DNA from: Eucommia ulmoides | Taxonomy: Eukaryota > Streptophyta > Magnoliopsida > Garryales > Eucommiaceae | Length of the DNA: 64,000 nt | Assembly (NCBI GenBank): GCA_016647705.1 | Contig: CM028336.1 | Span: forward strand, 15,985,380 to 16,049,379 | Direction: 5' to 3' | Shown: positions 55,640-64,000 of the stretch, piece after piece | Numbering within the stretch: position 1 is the stretch's first letter | Layout of the letters: each line of letters begins with the position of its first letter | The notes under the pieces: generated by a model | The model's input: only the letters and a program-made list of their open reading frames with translations | Told to the model about the DNA's origin: nothing | Database searches by the model: none | Made by a program: the position numbers and the translations under genes

Positions 55640-57486
55640 CGATCAGAAGTTACAAGGGCACCACGTGTCCTTGAACATGCAACTGGCCCGACAACTCTAG
55701 TGTCGTCCAACTCAGTCAGACCCTATCTCCAGACCCGACCCGGGTCACACCTCCTTGGTGCAAGTTCCACGATGCTTGACGTGCCCTGGATTGTTCACAA
55801 ATGACAACACCAATTGAGTGTCGGTATTATATCCGTAATCCCGTTCACTTTTGAAAATAAACTTATATATCATTTTGAAAAATACTTTTGGATAATCTCT
55901 ATTTTTTAAAACACATTCCAAGAAAACAAGTTCGATGGGTTTTTCTAGGCGTCGATTTTTAACTAATTTACTTGGGCCGAATTTTATGAAAATTTGGAGT
56001 CGCCACCTAGTATTGGTTTTTAAAAGGTGTGCGAAGTCACCAGATTTTAAATAGAAAGAAATAAAAATAAAGAAATGATTTTTTTTTTAAAATGGCCCAA
56101 AAATTTGACTTAAAGGTCTTAATCAGAGTACTCTTTAAGTTTGGGGGTCGGTTATACTCGGAAAAAATGTTAGGCACCCCAAGGTACCCGCTCATAAAGG
56201 ATATTCAGTGTCTAAGTATTTTAAATTAAACTAAGTCTAAGTTTTGTTTAATTTGGTTGGTTAGCATAAAATTTTTCCCTTATATTTTTTATTTATGTTA
56301 TCACATGCAAATGAAGTAAAGCTAATGAGCATATGTGCACAAAATAAAAATAAGTAAAATAAAACAAGTAAAATAAAATGCAAAAATGTTCTCCTTTTAA
56401 ATCACCTATCGATTATGGAAGAGACAACAAATGTGGTCCCAAGGGGGGGAGGGTTTTGATTTTAGTTCAAGTTATGATGGTAAAAACTTATGTATTAAAA
56501 AGAAAAGGAAATTAAATTTTAAAATTAAAGACTTTCCATTAAGACCAGATTTTTTATGAAATAGATGTACTTTATTTAAAAAAATAATTAAAGACTAAGA
56601 AATATTTTTGCAGTTTTTATTTAATGAAGAAAAATGAAAGAAATAATTATTTAAAAAAAAAAATCTTAAAGAAACACTTTGGATTTTTTAAAAATATTTT
56701 TAAAGAAAAATAAGGATTTGAGAAACTTTAAAAAGAGTTTTGTTTAAAAAAAAACACTTTAAGTAGAACAAAAAGGTTTTGTTTTCTTATGAAAAAACAA
56801 AAAACAAACTTGTTTTAAAACAAATGGAAAAAAAAAAGTTTTTGATAAAAATGAAAACATTTTTTTAGAAAATTTTGGCCAGAAGACATTTTTTAGATGA
56901 AAGAATTTTCAAAAGAATTTTTTTTAATTTTTTTTTAAGATGAAAACAAGTTTTATATGAAGAAAATATTTTTTAGAAAAAACAATTTTTATTGAAGAAA
57001 ATCATTTCTTAGGAAAAACATGTTTTAGTTTAGAGATGAAAAACAAATTTAAAGTTTTATTCAAAAAAAAAAATTGGGAAGATCTTTTTTGGGGTTTTCT
57101 TAGACGAAGAAAGACACTTCTTTTTTTAAAAAAAAAAAAACTTTATTGTGTGGAAAGAACTTTTAATGTAGAAAATCAATTATATTGTTTTTTGAAGTTT
57201 CACTGTTTTGGAAGAAGACAATAAGACTTGTTTTTTCTTATTTTTAGCAAAAATAGAAATAACAAAATTTTAAATATATTTTTGTCATAACAACCTTAAC
57301 TAAAACAATTTGGGGAAAGAATTTTCCTTAATCTTCATTTAAAGTTTCTCACAAAATAAGAAACCTAAAAACAAGGTATAAAAAATCCTTCTTTTATGGT
57401 TTTTAGCGTAGGTAAAATTTCCCTTTTACTATTTTTGATCTTTTGTTTTTCTTTCATTTTTTGATCTTTATATATATATATATAAT

Positions 57487-57655
57487 GTCAATCCAAGGAC
57501 TCGACTCAGTGCCAGTTCAAGGTCTTGACTTAAATTATATGTATAGTGCCAATCTAAGGATTCGACTTAATACTAGTCCAAGGTCTTGACTTAAATTGTT
57601 TGTATAGAGTCAGCCCAAGGACTTGAATTAATGTAAGTCCAAGGTCTTGACGAAA
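57487..57655. repeat. Tandem repeat of about 60 bp in the long LTR (3 copies)
   Basis: Units starting near 57487, 57546 and 57607 share GTGCCAATC(T/C)AAGGA(C/T)TCGACTTAA and AGTCCAAGGTCTTGAC, joined by TTAAATT(G/A)T. The third copy is degenerate. Confidence 0.85.
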
Positions 57656-57690
57656 AAAAGAAAAATGCAGAAAGTGTCTGACAATGTACT

Positions 57691-58415
57691 TAGGAGTGTG
57701 CACGGGTCGGGTGGCGTAACTTTATGGTGGATCCAAGACTCGACCCTATTGAGATCAAGTCTAAAATTCATACTTATCAATTTGCAGTAATATTATAGAG
57801 ATTTAGATTCATACTTAAATCAAAGCATAAATAAACACTAAGCATTAGATAATCAATATTCCAAAAATCCAAGTACTCACCGTCGGTATGTCGATGTTCG
57901 TCATTGCCGTCTCTCATCGTTACAGACTCACCGTCATTGATATGGAATGGAAGAAGGCAAAGAGATTTTGAGAGCCTAGAGTGGTATTCATTGAATGAAG
58001 AAGAAAGAATGAACAATTCAGATTTTGGAATGAAGAACACATCAGACATTGACGAACGATATAAGCAGTGGAGAAGAGGATTGAAGCAGGGAAAGTAAAG
58101 AGCGACGAAGGAGCAAGATTTATTAGCGAAAAATAAAGAATCGAAGCAAAGAAAGAGAAGAGCACAGAGGAGCGAGATGCATCAGGGAAAAATGAACGTG
58201 AGAATACCCTAATAACCTATTTATGTGTCCATGGTCGGACGGGACGGGTGCAACGGGTTTGGTATTGAAAAACCCATTGCCCGAACCTAAACCCAAAAAT
58301 TACAAAAGATTGAACCTGCATTTCGACCCAAATTTTCACGAACCCGCATTCATCGGGTTGAGTCAATTGGGTATAGGCAGGTGGGCCAAGTATCTCTGAT
58401 TTTTGCACACCTTTA
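57691..58415. mobile_element. Non-autonomous hAT element (725 bp), intact ends
   Basis: The left end TAGGAGTGTGCA and right end TGCACACCTTTA are inverted with mismatches, and the element is flanked by the perfect 8-bp duplication AATGTACT (57683-57690 and 58416-58423). It sits inside the long LTR. The ends carry CGGGTCGGG- and GGGACGGGT-type subterminal words. The ORFs at 57777-58165 have no family resemblance. Confidence 0.9.
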
Positions 58416-59235
58416 AATGTACTTGAGAGTGTACAAATAAGACCAAGTAAATCTGCACACTCCTCAGGGTACGCGCGTTGGGGAGTGCGTGTGCCTTTCT
58501 GACAACTTATGGTTGTATCAATTGATGGGGGCTACCCCTATTTCATGAATTTCATACTTTAGGCCCTAATTAAGGTAATGGAGGGTTGACTTTTTGATTT
58601 GACCCCTATAAGTCATGCCATTGAGGTAAATGGCTTGGGGGACTCTCTAGGGTGCTCGGGGCACTCCAATTTTATGATCCAATGCTTCATCTTATTCTTG
58701 GGAGGGGCACATTAAGTAATTTTTGTGATTTAGGCACTTTTTGTCAATTATAGGTGATTTTTTTAAAAGTAAAATGACAAAAGTTAAACTAAACTATCTC
58801 AATTAATATTAAAAAATTCAATTTCAAAAAATAAAATATTTTTGTTTGTCAATTTGACAAAACATGCAAAAAAAATATTGTTTTTGGGTTAAAAGTAAAA
58901 GTACTTGAAATTAGTGAAATTTCTTAAAATTAAGGGTTGAAAAATGAAATTAACTAAATCCAAAGTGATATTTTATGGAAATACACTATTTAATCAATTT
59001 ATCCCCAATTAACTTTTTAAAAACAATTATTTTAACCCGAAACTTTATTTCTTTGCCAAATTTATTTAAATTGCCGATTTTTGTAATTTTGTTTTTCAAA
59101 ACATTAAATAAAATTTAAATACATGAATCTAAGAATCTGCTTAAACATAGTTTAAAGTTTTTCCAAATTTGCACTTTAGACCCGACACTTTTACAAAATG
59201 CAAAAATGGCCGAGATAAAATGCGGTGTCTACAAT

Positions 59236-59709
59236 GCTCCCACTCCAAAGAATGTATGAGCCGTCTCCCCTAGAAAAGAAGGTGTTGTTACTCTCCCAAG
59301 ATAACAGTCTCACGATCTCCTCCCTCAATCATAGCTATTTCTATGGTAATGGGACCGAGATCCGCAATCACCGTAACGTTGCATAGAGAATCATGAGAGA
59401 CTTACCAAATGATTCTCTTCACTCTTTATATAAAGGTCAGAACCTTAGAGGTCTGAGGTATGTGCTATCTTACACAAGTCTACACAAGTAATGCACAAGC
59501 ACTGAACAAGCACTTATGCTATTGCTTTACCATACCTTCTCCTTGTATCCTCAACTGATTCTCACACCGGAGGTGCAAGACCAGTAGGCCCACCCGGGGT
59601 GCATTTATCTATAGGAACCCAAATGGAGAGACAGTGAGACAACCTAACAGTCCACCACTCCCAGATCTCAGGAATTACGTGTCTAGTAATCCATTTCTAG
59701 GCATCATCA
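59236..59709 (+). repeat. Gypsy 5' LTR (partial) with promoter and primer site
   Basis: A TATATAA box (59427-59433) and CTCTTCACTCTTTATATAAA context fit an LTR promoter. The LTR seems to end near GGCATCATCA, followed by TTGGCATCGTTTATGGGA (59712-59729), a decayed TTGGCGCCGTCTGTGGGA primer-binding site of Gypsy elements. The LTR left end is not clear because the sequence abuts the minus-strand long LTR. Confidence 0.6.
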
Positions 59710-59729
59710 GATTGGCATCGTTTATGGGA

Positions 59730-60420
59730 ATGACATATAGTTGTTATCGCATTTTAACTAAATGGTCACTTTAAGATCAGGGCTCATGACGAGCAAAGAT
59801 GAAAGCGAGAGACATCAATTTCGTACGACTGCCACAAAGATGTCCCATCAAGATAGTCACTATCACTCTTAATGGAGATAATGAGAGAAGTTAGAGATCT
59901 TTCCCAAACCATCTGGTACTTCACTGGATAGGTGGATCCCCATCAAATCCATTTGCCCCCGCCGGTGCTGCAAGAGGTCACGCCACCCAGCTACAATATA
60001 CAACCCACCATCTGCAGGGAATGAAAGATCCGATGCGTGCAATGCCAAGAGGAAGAACCTGCCACACACAACAAGATTTTCGACATGAGCTGGAAATGAT
60101 CCATATGGAGTAGGATGAACTATGCTAGCAAACTAGGAATCAAAGACGCAGTACCAAACTCCCAAGGTTGAAGAAAATCCCAAACATCTACTCTTGGCTA
60201 GGCCCAAGAGCATCCTTGGAAGAGTTGGGAGACAGAACCCATAGAGCTCTCCCATGAAGGAATGGGGCATGACAAACCTGTGCTATGGATGAAACTCATA
60301 GAGCATCTAGACGGACCTCACCAAACTCGGTGAAAGCTTCCTCGACGTCCCATTCGAGGCCCCAACAATGTGACTCTAACCAGAGGACCTATATAGACCT
60401 ACGAGAGTAAGTTAAGACCA
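59730..60420 (+). other. Gypsy leader region
   Basis: It lies between the primer site and gag. No intact frame was seen. The ORF at 59869-60069 is on the opposite strand and is not called. Confidence 0.4.
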
Positions 60421-61325
60421 TTCATGAGAAACTGGGACAGATTTGGAGGAAGAAGCCGAGTGTCTATGAGATAGTGAAGTGGAACATTTCTTCCTTCACC
60501 TCATTTGTACTACGGAAGCTAATCTCATTCAACTTCAAGATGTCGTCCCATATCGGACGTACCAAGGAGACTCCGATCCCATGGAGCTCCTCGACACCTA
60601 CCATGCGCATATGGACCTTAGAAAAGCGTCAGACTCAACAAAGTACCAGGCTTTCTAAGTCACCCTAGATAGAGCAGCACGCAAATGGTACAAGAACGTA
60701 AAGCCAGGTAGCTTTAATTCCTATAAATGTTGATTAGGTGGAGGAAAGACAAAAGACTATATGCCTACATCAATAGGTTCCGTCATGAGTCAGACCAACT
60801 CGAAGAGCCCAACGACGGAGTGGCTATGACTACCCTTATGTCCGGGGTATGGACAGGTCCATTCCTACATGAAATCGTACACGTCCCTCCAAAGACCCTG
60901 GTCCCGGCCTTCGCCCTATCCACCGAGTTCATTACTGCAGAGGATGTCTATCGATCCCGAGATGAGGACGTGAGAGGAAAGCTGAAAGTTAACGAGCCCA
61001 ACAGCCACAAACCCGGGATAAATGACTCCCGATTGAAGAAGAGACGAAGTGAAACAGAAAGAGATGCAGCCAATAGGAAGCTAGGGAAAACAAATATCCC
61101 CATAGTTTTACCAACTTCACAAACCTCAACGCCCCATTAGGCACAGTCCTAATACAAATCGATAATAAGATGCTACTTAGGTGGCCCTAGCCAACCAAAG
61201 GCCAAGAAAAGAACATCAACGCTGACAAGTGGTGCGACTTCTATCAAAATCATGGCCATACCAGTGACAACTTTCATGACCTAAAGAACGGGATCGAGCA
61301 GTTAATCCAAAGGGCCCATCTCAAG
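60421..61325 (+). pseudogene. Gypsy gag remnant with a degraded zinc-knuckle-like C-terminus
   Basis: Frame pieces encode RTYQGDSDPMELLDTYHAHM and RAARKWYKNVKPGSFNSY (60560-60720), the Retrotrans_gag domain. Then at 60727-61140 come KRLYAYINRFRHESDQL and a downstream region with PPKTLVPAFALSTEF. At about 61220-61325 WCDFYQNHGHTSDNFHDLKN and GIEQLIQRAHLK match the Gypsy C-terminal CDFHxxxGHxT motif, in which a Cys is replaced by Phe. Stops and shifts are frequent. The hAT at 61326 interrupts the C-terminal linker directly after this motif. Confidence 0.78.
61318..61325. repeat. hAT target-site duplication, left copy
   Basis: ATCTCAAG, identical to 62317-62324. Confidence 0.9.
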
Positions 61326-61596
61326 TAGGGATGACAAAAAAAACTGAACCTATTGGTAACCGAGAGAAACTGAGGTGAATGGTCCAAATTGAAACCGATT
61401 AAATGGTTTTGGTCGTGGTTTTGGTTCAAAATTTAGAAACCGAACTAGTTTTGATTTTGATTTTGGTAACCGCATAACCGAACCACGTGACCGAACCATG
61501 AACCGAACCGTGTAACCGATATATATATTATTTTTTATTTATTTAGTATTTTCAATTTAATCCTTATTTTATTTATTTATTTACCCTTTAACCTTA

Positions 61597-61628
<32 letters not shown>

Positions 61629-62316
61629 GCATATAGGCAATTGCTATGGTTTATGTTTTATTTTGCTCAATGCTCCGTTTGTTCTCAGATTTTCTCCGTT
61701 CTCTTTCTCTTCGCTACTGTTCAGCGTCCTGAGCCTTTCTTTCTCATCTTATCTCATCTCTCGACTCTCAGCTCCGATCTCTCATCTTTGTTCTCTTCCT
61801 CACTTCCTCACCACAAATCTAGCCCTCACCACCAAAGCAACCACCAGATCTGTTAAACCAGTTTCGTCGCAATTCGCGAAGAAGGTTAGTTCGATTATTT
61901 GAAGGCCTCTTCTCTATTTGCTTCGATTCCTCGTCTTCTTCGATTTCAACTTCGAATTGATCTTCTCTGTTCGATTTCACTTTCAAACTTTGATTCATCG
62001 TTTCCTTCGATTTCACCTTCGAATTCATCTTTTGGAATTTATGTTTTATATTTTAGTTATATTTTTGTTCATATATAAGAAACAATAGTCCGCGGTTTCA
62101 CGGTTTTGGTTTTGGTTTTAGTTTTGATTTTTTATAAAATTTAAAAATTTTAAATGGTTTCGTAGTTTTGGTTTTGGTTTTGGTTAAAATTAAATGGTCC
62201 GATTTTAAAACCGTTTAAAAAAATTGAAGGTTTTGGTTTTTGTTTTGGTTTTATATATGTTAAACTGTTTTGGTTTCATATGAAATTGAGCCAAACCCGG
62301 ACCATTGACATCCCTA
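61326..62316. mobile_element. Non-autonomous hAT element (991 bp), intact ends
   Basis: It begins TAGGGATGACAA and ends TTGACATCCCTA, an inverted repeat of about 12 bp with one mismatch. The flanks are the perfect 8-bp duplication ATCTCAAG. The ends are filled with GAACC / GGTTTTGGTTTTGGTT-like subterminal repeats. The centre has a (GT)n(AT)n tract at 61597-61628 and a CT-rich 5'-leader-like stretch (61680-62030) resembling the leader of the nested hAT at 19.7 kb. No transposase is encoded, so it is a deletion derivative. Gypsy reading continues on both sides. Confidence 0.93.
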
Positions 62317-62324
62317 ATCTCAAG
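62317..62324. repeat. hAT target-site duplication, right copy
   Basis: ATCTCAAG, identical to 61318-61325. Confidence 0.9.
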
Positions 62325-63160
62325 AGGTTCATTGCTGATGGAGGTCAGGGTAAGCAATGCCCTAACGACGAAAGAGGAAAACTCAAGGTCCTGCATAATA
62401 TCCACATAATTCATGGTGGATTCGACTCCAAAGAAACCTCCCATGCGGAACACAAAGCCCACACCCGGTGCGGCAAACGCTTGGCTAAGGAATACGTGTT
62501 CCAAGTTTCCAAGAGACCGCCCAACGAGAAAGAGGCCATTGCCTTCACTAACGAAGATTTGTGCGAGGTCTGCATACCCCACGACAACGCACTAGTGGTT
62601 AATCATTAAATCACTAATTACAACGTAGGGGCACATACTAGTCAATAACGACAACTCGTTAGAAATACTTTATCTGACTGCGTTCAACAGAATGAGGATC
62701 AACCGCAACCAGTTAAATCCAATAGTAACCTTTCTAGTCGGTTTTGGATAAGAGACTATGAAGCCCCTTGACTGGATTACATTGCAGATCACGGCAGGTA
62801 AGGAACTGAAGTATGCCATTGTCGATGCACGGTTCATGGTAGTAGACTATCTGTCGGCATATAATACTATCATTGGAAGATCATGCCTTAATACCTTGAA
62901 GTCCATCATATTTATGTACCATCTCATGTTGAACCTCTTCACAAAAAATGGAGTGGGGAAGGTACGCGAATGCCAAAAGGTGGCTAGAGAGTGCTTTATG
63001 GCTGAGATGCGACTCCCCGAAGTGATTCTTGCCAAATGGAAACCAAGAGACGAGGAGGTTGATGAGGACCTCTTGTTCGGGGACTTGGCCAAACACCTTA
63101 AGGCTAGAGACATACTGAACCCCCAAGTCAAGCAGCCCAACGAACCGTAACCCCGTTCCG
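62325..63160 (+). pseudogene. Gypsy protease/pre-RT region remnant
   Basis: The plus-strand frame 62280-62609 (outside the hAT part) reads RPPNEKEAIAFTNEDL and PHDNALVVNH, the Gypsy PPN-ITFTEED and PHNDALV region just upstream of protease. At 62758-63150 the frame reads YAIVDARFMVVDYLSAYNTI, then IGRSCLNTLKSI, the conserved Gypsy protease-RT linker. The catalytic protease part between them (about 62610-62757) is shifted and stop-containing. Confidence 0.75.
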
Positions 63161-64000
63161 ATGAAAAATTGGAAGCAGTTCGAGTGCATCCGACAGAGTT
63201 AGACTAAATAGTCCAGATTAGAAGAGGCCTTAAGGGGGACGATAGAGACTAACTAGTTGAGCTCCTGAAAGCCAACCATAATGTGTTCGCTTGTCACATG
63301 CGGATCTTCCTGGAATCGACCTGAAAAATCTCTGTGCATCGGTTGTGCACAAACTTAGCCTATCTACCATCCCATAAAAACGTCGAAAGTTTGGACCAGA
63401 GATGTAAGTAGTAATTAAGAAGGGGACTAAGAAGCTCTTAGACACCAACACAATCAAATAAATCAACCTCTTCCTTGGACGGGAAAGTGGTGTACGTGCG
63501 TGGATTTCACCAACCTTGCGTGTCCCAAAGACTATTTTTCTCTCCCAAAGATCGATATGATAGTGAACTCTCCATCTGGCTATGAGTCACTTAGCTTCCT
63601 CAACACATTCTTCGGGTACAACCAGATCAACATATACTCCCTGATAAAGGAAGAAACAATGTTCATCACCAACAAAGGTCTTTGCTACTACAAAGTTATA
63701 TCATTCGACCTAAAGAACGTCAGAGCTACTTATCAAAGGTTGGTAAACAAGATGTTCGCTGACTTGATTGGAAAGACACTAGAATTCTACATCGACGACA
63801 TGCTCGTCAAGAGCAGAATGGTCGAAGATCACCTAACCAACCTATATGAGTATTTCGACATGCCTAGAAAGCACCGGATGAAACTAACCCGAACAAGTGT
63901 GTGTTTGGGGTAAGCACCGACAAATTCCTCAGTCGCCGAGTGAAGGGATCGAAGCTAGCCCATAACAGGTCAAAGCCATCCGAGACATGGCATCCTTGAG
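63161..64000 (+). pseudogene. Gypsy reverse transcriptase remnant, running off the right edge
   Basis: In the frame 63500-63913: VDFTNLACPKDYFSLPKID (RT block A/B), FFGYNQINI, ITNKGLCYYKVISFDLKNVR and ATYQRL, then YIDDMLVKS (the YxDD catalytic box is intact) and HLTNLYEYFD. It ends in VCLG, and a frameshift at about 63905 follows before VSTDKFL-like sequence. Upstream blocks (63161-63500) are in other frames with stops. It continues beyond 64000. Confidence 0.85.

Larger units (their letters stand above)
55640..59235 (-). mobile_element. Gypsy-like element end with a very long LTR (leader region, LTR about 56015-59235)
   Basis: On the minus strand the segment starts TGTAGACACCGCATTTTATC (59235 down), a start I recognise from long-LTR plant retrotransposons, and runs to TACTAGGTGGCGACTCC (about 56000-56020), the TGGCGACTCC-type primer region that follows such LTRs. 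The implied LTR is about 3.2 kb, or about 2.5 kb after subtracting the hAT insertion. Past the primer site about 0.36 kb of leader (GTGTCGGTATTATATCCGTA in plus orientation) remains, then the element stops near 55640. No gag or pol was found, so it may be a truncated copy. Lineage (Ogre/Tat-like) is inferred. Confidence 0.55.

Noticed and set aside
57777-58165. Two overlapping short ORFs on the minus strand
   Set aside because: They lie inside a non-autonomous hAT and show no homology to transposase or other families.

Overview
This is a transposon-rich plant nuclear window, most likely a eudicot. The evidence is spliced genes with plant-only architecture (NUP1/NUP136 nucleoporin, an ASHR2-type SET/MYND methyltransferase), AT-rich intergenic DNA, and nested Copia, Gypsy, LINE, hAT and fold-back elements. 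I cannot name the species. No rRNA, tRNA or CRISPR locus was seen.

Layout. 1-4754: decayed Ty1/copia retrotransposon on the minus strand, cut by the left edge and carrying an inserted inverted-repeat element; it sits in a LINE-1 remnant (4755-5340). 6031-9902: last two coding exons of an uncharacterised plant protein gene (+), split by a 3.3-kb intron holding a fold-back element and a second copy of the same Copia family. 11434-26765: the complete ten-exon coding region of NUP1/NUP136 (-), 1272 codons; intron 2 contains an RTE-type LINE bounded by a perfect 19-bp duplication, itself split by a hAT transposase remnant. 26992-29293: fold-back element only 227 bp upstream of the NUP1 start, built internally from 20-bp palindromes. 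30812-32045: LINE-1 3' end. 33111 onward: a Copia-like LTR, primer site and decayed gag. 37,900-48,400: mostly AT-rich repeat DNA. 48455-49023: hAT element next to the ASHR2-like gene (49425-50597, -). 51700-51954: small fold-back MITE. 55640-59235: very long LTR of a Gypsy-like element (-) with a hAT insertion. 59236-64000: degenerate Gypsy element (+), running off the right edge, with a third hAT inserted in its gag/protease region.

The three host genes do not form a functional unit. The strongest unexplained signal is that several unrelated non-coding repeats (27.9-28.8, 38.0-38.5, 42.4-42.8 and 54.1-54.3 kb) each carry an array of a different short palindrome. All exon boundaries were assigned by eye from splice sites and reading-frame continuity, and all family names come from motif recognition without database searches.
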